A DNA stretch of 39,513 bases from Akkermansiaceae bacterium (GCA_021200315.1 JAJQGU010000016.1:1-39513), one strand, 5' to 3'; positions 19,967 to 28,819 are shown, counted from the stretch's first letter. A program made the numbers and translations. The notes: generated by a model not told the origin, from the letters alone.

Positions 19967-20851
19967 TCAAAATTTGCGGTTGAAGAGGTAATCGTTCAGC
20001 GCCGCGAGGGTTTCCCTTCCGGCGGCAGGAAAAGCATCCAAGGCCGAACGGGCGCCTTGGACAAGCTCCCGAGCCTCTTCCCGTGCGCGGTCGAGCCCCA
20101 CGAGCGCCGGATAGGTGGCTTTGGCGTCGCGCATGTCTTTGCCGATGGTTTTTCCCATCAATTCGGGAGTGGAGGTGATATCGAGGATGTCGTCGATGAT
20201 CTGGAAAGCGAGCCCCGCCTTGAGGCCGAAGTCCGTGAGCGCCCGCAGCAGGGAATGCCTGCATCCGGCGCTCATGCCGCCCAAGCGCAGCGAGGCCGTG
20301 AGCAGAGCTGCCGTCTTCCCGTTGTGGATGGTTCGGAGTTCATCGGGGCTGAGCGGGCGCCCCTCGCTCTCCAGATCGAGTGTTTGCCCTCCGATGAGCT
20401 GTCGGCTCCCGGCGGCCTCGGCCAGTTCGCGCACATAGTCCGCCGTGCTGTAGACATCGTTCTCCGGCGTGCGGATCAGGAGGGCAAATGCCTCTGTGAG
20501 CAGTGCGTCGCCGGCCAGCACGGCGATCCCCTCGCCGAACATCTTGTGGCTGGTGGGGCGTCCCCGCCGCAGGGAGTCGTCGTCCATGCAGGGGAGGTCG
20601 TCGTGGATGAGGGTGTAGGTATGCAGCGTTTCTACCGCACAAGCGGCGGGCATGGCGGCGTCGGCGTCCCCGCCGCAGGCTTCGGCCGCCGCAAGGCAGA
20701 GAATGGGGCGGATACGTTTGCCCCCGGCAAAAATACTGTAGCGCATGGCTCGGTGAATGAGGGGCGGCTCTGTCTCCTCGGAGGGGATCCAGGAGTCAAG
20801 CGCCTTCTCGACGAGCTCTCTGCGTTGTCTGAGGTAGATGTCTGTATCCAT
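19967..20851 (-). CDS. ispA: Polyprenyl synthetase (farnesyl/geranylgeranyl diphosphate synthase)
   Basis: Condenses dimethylallyl diphosphate with isopentenyl diphosphate to give C15/C20 prenyl diphosphate, feeding undecaprenyl and quinone synthesis. The 294-residue product has the first aspartate-rich motif D84-D85-LPCM-D90 within LIHDDLPCMDDD, preceded by GGKRIRP, and the second motif IIDDILDIT. The two-residue insertion (Pro-Cys) in the first motif is typical of bacterial type II farnesyl diphosphate synthases, which supports ispA; exact chain length is not provable from sequence alone. It starts 20 bp after asd and ends 5 bp before nadC. Confidence 0.92.
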   Translation of the reverse strand: MDTDIYLRQRRELVEKALDSWIPSEETEPPLIHRAMRYSIFAGGKRIRPILCLAAAEACGGDADAAMPAACAVETLHTYTLIHDDLPCMDDDSLRRGRPTSHKMFGEGIAVLAGDALLTEAFALLIRTPENDVYSTADYVRELAEAAGSRQLIGGQTLDLESEGRPLSPDELRTIHNGKTAALLTASLRLGGMSAGCRHSLLRALTDFGLKAGLAFQIIDDILDITSTPELMGKTIGKDMRDAKATYPALVGLDRAREEARELVQGARSALDAFPAAGRETLAALNDYLFNRKF

Positions 20852-20871
20852 GGTGCGTTCGTGGACCGTGC

Positions 20872-21882
20872 TCAGAGCCGATGGGCGATCAGCTCGGCGA
20901 TCTGGACGGCGTTGAGGGCTGCCCCTTTGCGTAATTGATCTCCAACCACCCAGAGATTGAGCGCGTTATCCACCGCAATATCCTTGCGGAGGCGTCCCAC
21001 GTAACACGTGTCTCCGTTGGTGCTGTCGAGCGGTGTCGGCCATATGCCGTGTTCCGGCGAGTCCATCAATGCCACGCCGGGCTTGCCTTCGTAGGCCCGG
21101 CGTGCGCCGAGAACGTCTGCGGGACGTTCGAATTGGGCGATCACGGAAACGGAGTGCGAGCGGTACACAGGTACGCGCACGCAGGTGCAGGTGACGGAGA
21201 GCGCCGGCAGACCCAGAATCTTGCGGCTTTCGTGGAGCATTTTGAGCTCCTCCTTTGTGTAGCCGTTGTCGGTGAAAGCGTCGATTTGCGGCAATACGTT
21301 GAAGGCAATCTGACGGGGATAGACGCTCGTTTTGATCGGGTGTCCGTCTACCAAGGCTCTCACTTGGCCTTCCAGTTCGGCGATGCCGTGCTGCCCGCTG
21401 CCTGAAACGGCTTGGTAGCTCGACGCAATGATCGTCTTCAGCCCGAACTCCAGATGCAGGGGATAGAGAGCCATCAATGTGATGATCGTGGTGCAGTTCG
21501 GGTTCGCGATAATGCGGCGTGGACGGGAAAGGGCGGCTTCGGGGTTGATTTCGGGCACCACCAGCGGCACGTCCGGATCTTGCCGAAAGGCGGATGAATT
21601 GTCTACCACGACACAGCCCGCCGCTGCGGCGATCGGGGCGAAGCGGCGCGAAATGCCGCTCCCCGCGCTGAACAGAGCCAAGTCGATTTGGCCGAAGGAA
21701 TTTTCTGTCAATTCTTCCACCGGATACATTCTGCCGTGGAAATTCACTTGTTTGCCGCTGGAACGGGCGGAGGCCAGCAGTTTCAGAGAAGCCACCGGGA
21801 ACCGCCGTGTCTCGAGGCAGGAAAGGATTTCGACGCCAACGGCTCCCGTGGCTCCCACAATGGCTATGTTCAGTTCTTTCAT
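20872..21882 (-). CDS. asd: Aspartate-semialdehyde dehydrogenase
   Basis: Reduces aspartyl phosphate to aspartate semialdehyde for lysine/diaminopimelate, threonine and methionine synthesis. The 336-residue product begins MKELNIAIVGATGAVG, an NADP-binding fold, carries the active Cys130 in ANPNCTT, and has the catalytic SGSGQHGI region. The open frame continues to 21963, but the Rossmann start and a promoter at 21943-21970 support the ATG at 21882. It is the first gene of asd-ispA-nadC-dprA, linking cell-wall precursor, isoprenoid and NAD synthesis in one transcript. Confidence 0.96.
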   Translation of the reverse strand: MKELNIAIVGATGAVGVEILSCLETRRFPVASLKLLASARSSGKQVNFHGRMYPVEELTENSFGQIDLALFSAGSGISRRFAPIAAAAGCVVVDNSSAFRQDPDVPLVVPEINPEAALSRPRRIIANPNCTTIITLMALYPLHLEFGLKTIIASSYQAVSGSGQHGIAELEGQVRALVDGHPIKTSVYPRQIAFNVLPQIDAFTDNGYTKEELKMLHESRKILGLPALSVTCTCVRVPVYRSHSVSVIAQFERPADVLGARRAYEGKPGVALMDSPEHGIWPTPLDSTNGDTCYVGRLRKDIAVDNALNLWVVGDQLRKGAALNAVQIAELIAHRL

Positions 21883-21942
21883 TTTTGGTGAAATTTTGTA
21901 CGCGCTGAAACGCGCCATGCCGCTCTGGCCATATAGAGCGGA

Positions 21943-21970
21943 AGTATAAACCATTCCCCGCATTGTGCAA
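21943..21970 (-). promoter_or_regulatory. Promoter of the asd-ispA-nadC-dprA operon
   Basis: Minus strand: TTGCAC (21970-21965), a 16-nt spacer, TATACT (21948-21943). The start point would be near 21936, giving a leader of about 54 nt that is A-rich just before the ATG. The stretch between this and the pdxH promoter (21971-22143) holds no gene that I can support and no recognisable riboswitch. Confidence 0.6.
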
Positions 21971-22143
21971 GCGTTTTCATGCCCGGAAGAGAGACACCCC
22001 GGAGAAATGGGGAAAACTTGAATCCGGGGCGGGTGCGGAGCCGGCGAAAGTGCAGGAGCGCAGCGATGCGCGTCCTCGGGAGAACGAAGATTGTCTTGCT
22101 CGGGGGGGGCCGAGGGACTGCGGAAGCATGTCGGGACGCAGGG

Positions 22144-22171
22144 TTGAAAAGCGGAGACGATGTGTTATTCT
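22144..22171 (+). promoter_or_regulatory. Leaderless-type promoter of pdxH
   Basis: TTGAAA (22144-22149), a 16-nt spacer, TATTCT (22166-22171), then six bases and the ATG at 22178. The predicted start point is the A of that ATG. A longer reading of pdxH from 22160 would begin upstream of the transcript and is therefore disfavoured. Confidence 0.6.
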
Positions 22172-22177
22172 GCGCCT

Positions 22178-22816
22178 ATGGATCTATCCGGCTTCAGAGA
22201 GGAATATCTCAAGGATACATTACACCGCCGCGACTTGGCGGACAGCCCTTTCGAGCAGTTTGACACTTGGTTCAGACAGGCGTTGACGGCGAAGATTCCC
22301 GAACCGAACGCCATGAGTCTTGCCACATGCGCCCCGAACGGGCGTCCGTCATTGCGCACTGTTCTTTTGAAGTATTATGATGATCACGGTTATGTGTTCT
22401 TCACCAACTATGAGAGCCGCAAAGGACGCGAAATGGCCGGCAATCCCGAGGTGTGCATGCTGCTCCCTTGGGTGGTTCTCGAGAGGCAGATCATTGTCTA
22501 CGGCCGCGCGGAAAAAATCAGCCGGGCCGAATCGCTGAAGTATTTTCTCACCCGGCCGCGGGAATCGCAGCTGGGCGCCTGGGTGTCTCATCAGAGCACG
22601 GTGATTTCGGGAAGGAAGCTCCTCATGATGAAGCTGCAGGAGCTCAAGAGGAAGTTTTCCGAAGGCGAAGTGCCTCTGCCTTCATTCTGGGGAGGATTCC
22701 GCATTGTGCCCCACCATATGGAATTCTGGCAGGGAGGCCAGGGACGTGTGCACGATCGTTTTCTCTACACGCTGATGGATGACGGCTCTTGGAACATCGA
22801 ACGCCTGCAGCCGTGA
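22178..22816 (+). CDS. pdxH: Pyridoxine/pyridoxamine 5'-phosphate oxidase
   Basis: FMN enzyme that oxidises pyridoxine or pyridoxamine phosphate to pyridoxal 5'-phosphate. The 212-residue product has the family blocks MSLATCAPNGRPSLRTVLLK, FFTNYESRKGREM, the FMN-contacting W-V-x-L-E-R-Q-I segment, RPRESQLGAWVSHQS, and the C-terminal P-x-x-W-G-G-F-R-I-V-P-H-H-M-E-F-W-Q-G signature ending in WNIERLQP. Length is normal. The start at 22178 is fixed by the promoter. It lies alone ahead of the glycosyltransferase, which has its own promoter 40 bp downstream. Confidence 0.96.
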   Translation: MDLSGFREEYLKDTLHRRDLADSPFEQFDTWFRQALTAKIPEPNAMSLATCAPNGRPSLRTVLLKYYDDHGYVFFTNYESRKGREMAGNPEVCMLLPWVVLERQIIVYGRAEKISRAESLKYFLTRPRESQLGAWVSHQSTVISGRKLLMMKLQELKRKFSEGEVPLPSFWGGFRIVPHHMEFWQGGQGRVHDRFLYTLMDDGSWNIERLQP

Positions 22817-22853
22817 AAAATGTATGTACGCTTCCTCCGGCGGACAATGCGCC

Positions 22854-22882
22854 TTGAGTCGCGGCGGACTCCCGGTTATAAT
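22854..22882 (+). promoter_or_regulatory. Leaderless-type promoter of the glycosyltransferase-mnmE unit
   Basis: TTGAGT (22854-22859), a 17-nt spacer and a perfect TATAAT (22877-22882), followed by seven bases and the ATG at 22890. The start point falls within one base of the start codon. This is the best -10 in the window and the strongest single case for a leaderless mRNA. Confidence 0.7.
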
Positions 22883-22889
22883 ATGCGCC

Positions 22890-23792
22890 ATGCCGTCGAT
22901 TCTGTTTTATATCGTCACGCCAACTTTCAACAGCATTTCCTGGCTGCCCCAATGTGTTCGTTCTGTCGCCGATCAGGCGGGGATGGTGCGGGTGCATCAT
23001 CATGTACAGGACGGCGGATCTTCGGACGGCACGGTGGCTTGGCTTGAGAAATGGTCCCGCAGCCATGAGAATGATCCCGATTATCGTTTCACTTGGGAGT
23101 CGGCTGAGGATGCCGGCATGTACGATGCTGTCAACAAGGCGTGGGAGCGCATGCCGGAGGATGCCGATTTCATGGCGCACCTCAACAGTGACGAGCAATA
23201 TCTGCCCGGAGCATTGGCGGCCGTGGCCGAAGAAGCGGCGAAAATGCCGGAAGCCGACATCCTGCTGGGTGCATATATCATTCTTGACAAGGATTCCCGC
23301 TATATCGCCCATCGCTTGCCGGTGCTGCCGCGCGCTTGGTCGAGCTGGCTCGTGTGTGCCTGCATTACCAATTCGTGCTTTCACCGGGTGAAAAAATTCA
23401 GAGAACACGGAATCCGCTTCGACAACCAGTGGAAAATCATAGGAGATCTCGTGTTTTACAGTGAATTGGCGAGAGCCGGACTGAATTTCGCGCTGATCGC
23501 CGCAACCACCTCCGCATTCATCTGCACGGGCGGCAATCTCGCGTGGACGGATGCTTCCCGGGTAGAAGCCGCCCGATACAAGAGGACAGTGCCGTTCTGG
23601 GCGGTATGGTTCCATGCGCTCATCGAGAAATGGGTGAACAAGAAGAGAATTTTCAGACGAATAGGACGCAGATTGGATACAGAATATTCCATATATCTTC
23701 CCGGAATGGACGTCAGGAAGGGGACGCGCATTCATCATCCGACGGTTCGCTGGAAACGGCGCACCGTGTCACACGAGCCCATGGAATCGTGA
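22890..23792 (+). CDS. Family 2 glycosyltransferase
   Basis: Cytoplasmic GT-A fold transferase of 300 residues. The nucleotide-sugar binding N-terminus ILFYIVTPTFNSISWLPQCV is followed by QDGGSSDGTVAWL, SAEDAGMYDAVNKAW and the metal-site region MAHLNSDEQYLPGAL, where N-S-D-E occupies the usual DxD position. This resembles glycosyltransferases of exopolysaccharide and O-antigen clusters that use WLNSDD-like motifs. Donor and acceptor are unknown, and no other glycan genes are adjacent, so its location next to pdxH and mnmE gives no clue. The ATG at 22890 is set by a perfect -10 seven bases upstream. mnmE follows 14 bp after its stop. Confidence 0.88.
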   Translation: MPSILFYIVTPTFNSISWLPQCVRSVADQAGMVRVHHHVQDGGSSDGTVAWLEKWSRSHENDPDYRFTWESAEDAGMYDAVNKAWERMPEDADFMAHLNSDEQYLPGALAAVAEEAAKMPEADILLGAYIILDKDSRYIAHRLPVLPRAWSSWLVCACITNSCFHRVKKFREHGIRFDNQWKIIGDLVFYSELARAGLNFALIAATTSAFICTGGNLAWTDASRVEAARYKRTVPFWAVWFHALIEKWVNKKRIFRRIGRRLDTEYSIYLPGMDVRKGTRIHHPTVRWKRRTVSHEPMES

Positions 23793-23806
23793 CTCCTGAT
23801 CGAAAT

Positions 23807-25144
23807 ATGCGCCCCGATACTATTGCCGCGGTGGCTACGCCTCCGGGGAGCGGGGCTCTGGCCGTGATCCGCGTCAGCGGCCCGGATGCCTTGGCCGCTG
23901 TGTCTGCATGCGTCGGGCGGACGCATTGGAAACCGCGCATGGCCGCGCTTGGATGGATGCGCGATGTCGGAGGCGCGCCGATTGATCAGGTGTTGGCGAC
24001 TTGGTTTCCCTCCCCGGCCAGTTTTACGGGCGAAGATGTGGTGGAAGTTTCTTGCCACGGCGGGATGCTTGTCACGCGGCGGGTGCTCGAGCGCATACTG
24101 GCCTGCGGAGTGCGCCCTGCGGAGGCGGGGGAATTTTCTTACCGGGCTTTTCTCAACGGGAAAATGGATCTGACGCAGGCCGAGGCGGTGATGGATGTGA
24201 TCTCCGCCGGCGGCGATTTGGCGTTGCGTGCGGCGCAGCATCAGCTCGAAGGGGCGATTGGCGCCCGTGTTTCTGCCTGGATTGAGGAGCTCGTTGCCCT
24301 TACTGCCCGTGTGGAGGCATGTATTGATTTTCCGGATGAGGCCATGGATCCCGGCCTTTCCCGAGATGTTGCCAGCCGTCTTATTCGGGTGCATGACGAT
24401 CTGGGCGCACTGTTGGGCACCGCTGATTGCGGCCGACTGCTGCGCGAAGGGATCCGCACGGTGATCGTGGGGCCCCCGAATGTAGGGAAGTCGAGTCTGC
24501 TCAATGCTTTGTTGGGGTACGAACGGGCCATTGTCAGTGGAATGGCTGGCACGACGCGCGACACCATTGAAGAGCGGGTGCAGTTCGGCGGCCTGAATCT
24601 GCGCCTCGTGGATACTGCGGGGCTGCGCGATTCCAGCGACCCTGTGGAACGTGCCGGTATGGAGCGCAGCCGCCGGGCGGGCGCCGAGGCCGATCTCCTG
24701 ATAGAAGTGGCGGACGCCTCCTGCGAACCCGTCGAGTTTGAACTTCCTTCCGGGGCGCCGCTGCATCTGCTTGTCTTGAACAAGGCCGATCTTGGTGTCC
24801 ACCCTGCGTGGCGGACTTCGGGTCGTTCCGGTGTGGAGTTTTCCTGCACTCAAGCTCTTGGCCGGGATGAGCTGGAACGCGCCGTCATTGCTTGCATTAC
24901 CCGGTCGCATCATTTGAATGAGTCAGGCGGCTTGTTGGCTGTCAACGCGAGACACTGCCACGCACTGCGGCGGGCCATCGCCGCTCTCGATGCCGCAGGG
25001 GAGTCGCTGAAACGGGGAGATTATCCCGAGCTGACGGCTTTTGAACTGCGCGAAGCTCTGGAATGCTTGGGAACGATCACGGGACGAGTCGACACGGAGG
25101 ATATCCTGGATTCTGTCTTTTCTCAATTCTGCTTGGGCAAGTGA
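23807..25144 (+). CDS. mnmE: tRNA uridine-5-carboxymethylaminomethyl synthesis GTPase MnmE
   Basis: With MnmG it installs the cmnm5 modification at wobble U34 of several tRNAs. The 445-residue product starts with a TIAAVATPPGSGALAVIRVSG folate-binding domain, has the helical region PAEAGEFSYRAFLNGKMDLTQAEAV, the GTPase G1 GPPNVGKS at 222-229, TTRD, DTAG and NKAD motifs, and ends in the conserved C-terminal C442-L-G-K445. Start at ATG 23807 fits the family; the frame is open upstream over the glycosyltransferase. Its last 22 nt overlap the end of the convergent recQ gene. Confidence 0.97.
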   Translation: MRPDTIAAVATPPGSGALAVIRVSGPDALAAVSACVGRTHWKPRMAALGWMRDVGGAPIDQVLATWFPSPASFTGEDVVEVSCHGGMLVTRRVLERILACGVRPAEAGEFSYRAFLNGKMDLTQAEAVMDVISAGGDLALRAAQHQLEGAIGARVSAWIEELVALTARVEACIDFPDEAMDPGLSRDVASRLIRVHDDLGALLGTADCGRLLREGIRTVIVGPPNVGKSSLLNALLGYERAIVSGMAGTTRDTIEERVQFGGLNLRLVDTAGLRDSSDPVERAGMERSRRAGAEADLLIEVADASCEPVEFELPSGAPLHLLVLNKADLGVHPAWRTSGRSGVEFSCTQALGRDELERAVIACITRSHHLNESGGLLAVNARHCHALRRAIAALDAAGESLKRGDYPELTAFELREALECLGTITGRVDTEDILDSVFSQFCLGK

Positions 25145-27045
25145 AGCAGCTGCGCCAAGGCAAGCACATCCTGCCACTCCATGTCGGCGCAGGAACCGTA
25201 GGCCGGGTTCCCCGACAGCCGTGCGCGGCGTGAAGCGGGGCCGCCGATGCCCAGCAGGAAGCGGGCGCGTTGTTCTGGACGAGCCAGGGCGGGGAGAGCG
25301 CGTGAAAAAAGTCGGGCGGTCTCTTCCCAGTCTCCGGAAAACCCGGGAGGGTTCCAGGGGACGCTTTCCCTCGTTTCGGCGCGGCAGTGGCTGCACGTTC
25401 CGCAGGGCGCGGACGGGGCGAAGCCGAAGTATGCATCCAATGCTTCGTTGAGGCAGGCTGCGCCGTGCAGCATGCCGCGCCAGGCATCGAGCCGCCCGAG
25501 GGCCTGCTTTTTCTGATCTCCGTAATAGGCGAGCTGGCGTTTCAGCTCTTCGCGGAGCTCCACCGGGCGCACGGTGCGGAGCTGCACGGCGGCTTGCCGC
25601 AGTTCGAGCCTCCATTCGCCCGATGCCTCCATGTCGCGTAGAAATTCTGTGGTTTCCCGCCAATTCAAGTTAAATTCCATGGCCGGATCCTCCACTTCAC
25701 CGTCAGAGTGCCCGGCCAGCCAGGTGAGGCGGGCGCGTTCTTGAGCGCTTCTCCCGGCACAAATGGTCGCGAGCGGGAAGAGTGGCTTGATTCTGTAATA
25801 TTTGAAGCCTTCGGCCGCGATGTCTACCGCTCCCTCTGAAACCAGGGAGTCGAGGCAGCGATCGATTACATCGTCCGGCAGATCGCATTCTGTGCTGATT
25901 TCCCAGCGGGAGACCACTCTTGGGGAAGACGGCGTGAGCCAGCGCAGACAGCGCAGCAGAGCCGCTTCGGAAGGTTCTCGGGCAAAAATCAGATTGCGCT
26001 GTCGGCGAATGTCTGAGGGGTGATGCAGCACGAGGCTTCGCGCGGGGAGTCCGTCGCGCCCCGCCCGCCCGGATTCCTGCACGTACGATTCGGCGCAGTC
26101 CGGCGGTTCGTCGTGGATGACGCTTCGTACATCAGGCTTGTCCACCCCCATTCCGAAAGCGATAGTAGCCGCGAGAGCCTCGATCGAGCCGGAAAGGAAG
26201 CCCGCATGGATGCGCTCACGGACGTCGGCCGGCTGTCCGGCATGGTATGCACGGGCCTGAATGGAATGGTGCTGGAGGAGAGCGGCCGTTTCCTCCGCAC
26301 GCTGGCGTGAGCGGCAGTAAATGATGGCGGGGAGATTGGACGGGTCGGCAAGAAAGCTCAGCAGAAAGGCATTCTTCTCTTCCGGGGAGATCTGGCGAAC
26401 GATGCGTTCGATGTTTCCCCTCCGTGGCGGGCAGGCCACCACGTCCTTCTCTGCAATGCCGAAGGCGCGGCATAAGTCCTCCTTCACAGCCGGGGTGGCC
26501 GTGGCGGTGAGCGCCATTGCCGCGCCGAATCCGTGCGTCGCCGCCCAATGCGGCAATTTCAGGTAATCAGGCCGGAAACTGTGTCCCCATGCGGAAAGAC
26601 AGTGCGCTTCATCCACGACGAACAGGGCTTTGGCGGCCGGCTCCATCGCCGCCGCCAATTCGGGGCGCAGCAGCGATTCCGGGGAGGTGAAGAGCAGCTG
26701 AATCTTTCCGGCGGCGAGTTCATGGAGTGTCCGTTCTTTCTCATCGGCGGTCAAGGTGGAGTCATAGCGGCGAGCGATTGCGCCGAGAGCGAGAAGCCGC
26801 GCAGACTGTTCCCGCATCAATGCGAGCAGAGGTGAGACGACCAGCGTCGTGCCCTGCAGCAGAAGCGCCGCCCCTTGGTAGCACAGACTCTTGCCGAAGC
26901 CCGTGGGCAGAATCCCCAGACAGGATCTGCCCGCACAGGCGAGCGAGATGAGCCTCCGTTGGGATTCCTTGAGGGCGGGGATGCCGAAAAGGGAAAGCAA
27001 ATGGTTTTCAGCTTCCGGGGAAAGAACTGCAGGTGCCGGAGGCAT
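25123..27045 (-). CDS. recQ: RecQ family ATP-dependent DNA helicase
   Basis: 3'-5' DNA helicase of recombination and repair. The 640-residue product has motif I LPTGFGKSLCYQ (Lys52), the DEAH box VVDEAHCLSAWGHSFRPDY (Asp145), motif III ALTATAT, and motif VI QESGRAGRDG, followed by a winged-helix region and a zinc site (one Cys in AACLNEAL, then CGTCSHC) near residue 550-585. The C-terminal end carries no clear HRDC domain, so it is a short RecQ type. It is translationally coupled to hisD: the hisD stop and the recQ start share one base (TAATG). Its tail overlaps mnmE by 22 nt. Confidence 0.93.
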   Translation of the reverse strand: MPPAPAVLSPEAENHLLSLFGIPALKESQRRLISLACAGRSCLGILPTGFGKSLCYQGAALLLQGTTLVVSPLLALMREQSARLLALGAIARRYDSTLTADEKERTLHELAAGKIQLLFTSPESLLRPELAAAMEPAAKALFVVDEAHCLSAWGHSFRPDYLKLPHWAATHGFGAAMALTATATPAVKEDLCRAFGIAEKDVVACPPRRGNIERIVRQISPEEKNAFLLSFLADPSNLPAIIYCRSRQRAEETAALLQHHSIQARAYHAGQPADVRERIHAGFLSGSIEALAATIAFGMGVDKPDVRSVIHDEPPDCAESYVQESGRAGRDGLPARSLVLHHPSDIRRQRNLIFAREPSEAALLRCLRWLTPSSPRVVSRWEISTECDLPDDVIDRCLDSLVSEGAVDIAAEGFKYYRIKPLFPLATICAGRSAQERARLTWLAGHSDGEVEDPAMEFNLNWRETTEFLRDMEASGEWRLELRQAAVQLRTVRPVELREELKRQLAYYGDQKKQALGRLDAWRGMLHGAACLNEALDAYFGFAPSAPCGTCSHCRAETRESVPWNPPGFSGDWEETARLFSRALPALARPEQRARFLLGIGGPASRRARLSGNPAYGSCADMEWQDVLALAQLLHLPKQN

Positions 27046-28343
27046 TACTGATCGTTCACACGGAGAGCGAGAGATCGTCCATGGGCATCGAGCCCTTCCA
27101 CGCGGGCGAATGCCGAGACGTAGGGCAGGCTGCGTTCAGCGGCGGCTTTGTCCATGCGCACGATGCTTGTGCGGCGTTGAAATTGGTCGGCGCGGATGCC
27201 GGAAAACGATTTGCCTGATCCGCCCGTGGGGAGGGTGTGGCTGGGGCCTGCCAGAAAATCTCCGCAGGCCACAGTGGAATAGTTTCCTACATAGATGGCT
27301 CCCGCTGTGGCGATCGAGTCGAGGATTTCCTCTTCGGCAGCCTGATCCACAATCAATACGAGATGTTCGGGCGCGAAGCTGTTTGCCAATCGTGCGCCCG
27401 CTTTCAGGTCGGGAACGAGCACGCCGACGGCGTGCTCGTCGAGCACCGCTTTCACGATTGAGCCGCGGCTCAATGTGGCTGATTGTATCTTGATCTCATT
27501 TTGAACGGACTCCATCAACGTCTCCGAAGTGGTTACCAGCGCGATCACGCTGTCCGGCCCGTGTTCGGCCTGGGCGAGCAGATCCGCCGCCACAAACACG
27601 GGATTTGCCGTGGCATCGGCCAGTACCATCACTTCGCTCGGCCCGGGCAGCAGATCGATGGCCACGGTTCCCATAAGCTGGCGTTTGGCTTCGACTACAA
27701 ACCGATTGCCCGGTCCGAATATCTTGCGGACGGGAGCGATGGACGCCGTTCCCAATGCGAGCGCCGCCACGGCTTGTGCTCCGCCGATGCGGTAGATCTC
27801 CGCGGCGCCCGCTTCCTGCAGTGCGTAAAGCACGTTGGCGTTCACTTTGCCGTCCGCGCCGCAGGGAGTCACGGCCACAATCTGAGAGACTCCGGCCGCC
27901 TGCGCGAAGCCTCCGGTCATCAGAGCCGTAGAGACGAGCGGCGCTTTGCCGCCCGGTATGTAGATGCCGATGCGGTCATAAGGAACAAAGCGCTCGCCCA
28001 CTTTGCAGCCCTGGGCGTTCACGCCGCTCCAATCGGTGCGCAGGCTGTTCCGTGCGAAATAATGGATATTGTGCAGACTGGCCTCAACGGCCTCCTTCAC
28101 TTCTTCGGATACGGCGGCGCACGCCGCCTGCATTTCTTCGGGCGTGATGCGCAGAGCCGAAGGCTCGAGAACCACATGGTCAAAACGGCGGGCGTAGTCC
28201 GTGAGAGCCTCGTCGCCCCGCCGGGAGACGTCGTCGATGATGTCGGCGACAATATCCCTGACCTCCCCGGAGGGAAGGAACCGGCGGTTCATTTGAGCCA
28301 GAATCTCGTCGTAGTGAATGTCGGTTTCGCTGAAAACTTTCAT
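27045..28343 (-). CDS. hisD: Histidinol dehydrogenase
   Basis: Zinc enzyme for the last two steps of histidine synthesis. The 432-residue product, a normal length, contains PGGKAPLVSTALM, the KIFGPGNRFVVEAKRQL block, LLPGPSEVMVLAD, QAEHGPDS with a zinc-ligand His, FAPEHLVLI and the C-terminal PSHTLPTGGSGKSFSGI. The ATG at 28343 agrees with the family and with the promoter at 28389-28417; the longer frame to 28538 is rejected. No other histidine gene is in the window, so it is separated from the rest of the pathway, and it is co-transcribed with recQ. Confidence 0.97.
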   Translation of the reverse strand: MKVFSETDIHYDEILAQMNRRFLPSGEVRDIVADIIDDVSRRGDEALTDYARRFDHVVLEPSALRITPEEMQAACAAVSEEVKEAVEASLHNIHYFARNSLRTDWSGVNAQGCKVGERFVPYDRIGIYIPGGKAPLVSTALMTGGFAQAAGVSQIVAVTPCGADGKVNANVLYALQEAGAAEIYRIGGAQAVAALALGTASIAPVRKIFGPGNRFVVEAKRQLMGTVAIDLLPGPSEVMVLADATANPVFVAADLLAQAEHGPDSVIALVTTSETLMESVQNEIKIQSATLSRGSIVKAVLDEHAVGVLVPDLKAGARLANSFAPEHLVLIVDQAAEEEILDSIATAGAIYVGNYSTVACGDFLAGPSHTLPTGGSGKSFSGIRADQFQRRTSIVRMDKAAAERSLPYVSAFARVEGLDAHGRSLALRVNDQ

Positions 28344-28388
28344 AAACACCAATGACCCCGCTCGTCGTTTCGTGCGGAAGCCGGGCGC

Positions 28389-28417
28389 ATCATGCCGAAT
28401 CGCCGTGAAAAAGTCAA
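28389..28417 (-). promoter_or_regulatory. Promoter of hisD-recQ
   Basis: Minus strand: TTGACT (28417-28412, five of six), a 17-nt spacer, CATGAT (28394-28389, four of six). The start point would be about 28382, a leader of about 39 nt. It lies just past the terminator of the upstream small lipoprotein gene, so hisD has independent transcription. Confidence 0.55.
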
Positions 28418-28453
28418 CTCCTGCTTGCGGCGTGTCCGCGGGTGAAAAGCCAT

Positions 28454-28486
28454 AAAAGATGTGACCCGACTTTGCAGTCGGGTCAC
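28454..28486 (-). terminator. Rho-independent terminator of the first small lipoprotein gene
   Basis: A perfect 11-bp stem, GTGACCCGACT and its complement, with loop TTGC (28461-28486). On the minus strand it is followed by ATCTTTTATG. It is 41 bp after the stop codon at 28528. Confidence 0.8.
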
Positions 28487-28527
28487 GCGAATCGGTTTTG
28501 TCCGCCGCTTGGGGCGGCGCGGCTCGA

Positions 28528-28662
28528 TTACTTACCACCCTTCGTGACGGTCACGGGAGCGGGATCGGTGGCAGGAGGGGGCGTCTGCTGTTGCTGTTGC
28601 TGTTGGCAGGAAGCCACGAGAGCGGCGGCGCCGGCGAGGGCGAGGATAGCGATTTTTTTCAT
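28528..28662 (-). CDS. Small poly-glutamine lipoprotein 1
   Basis: A 44-residue ORF. The N-terminus MKKIAILALAGAAALVASC is a complete lipoprotein signal peptide with lipobox V-A-S-C and Cys19 as the lipid-modified residue. The mature part is only 26 residues: seven glutamines, then T-P-P-P and a Pro/Thr/Val tail ending KGGK. I recognise no family. The gene has its own terminator, and a paralogue of the same design lies 243 bp upstream, which supports real coding. It may be an envelope spacer, a small surface factor or an immunity-type lipoprotein; none of these is shown. The leader before the ATG is A-rich and lacks a Shine-Dalgarno. Confidence 0.75.
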   Translation of the reverse strand: MKKIAILALAGAAALVASCQQQQQQQTPPPATDPAPVTVTKGGK

Positions 28663-28819
28663 GATTTCTATTGTTGTTTTCGTTTGGTGCCCGGATTCTG
28701 CAAGGAATCAAGGCGTCTGCGCATACAATTGCAAAATTTGTTTGAAAAGGCAAGACAAATTTCGCCATGCTGGTGTGAAAAGTCAATTTCCGGGCTTGTT
28801 GAGGAAAGTGCGCGCTTGA

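Noticed and set aside
21971..22143. Possible riboswitch or small RNA between asd and pdxH
   Set aside because: GC-rich with short hairpins, but no conserved motif of a known riboswitch, SRP RNA or 6S RNA, and no terminator.
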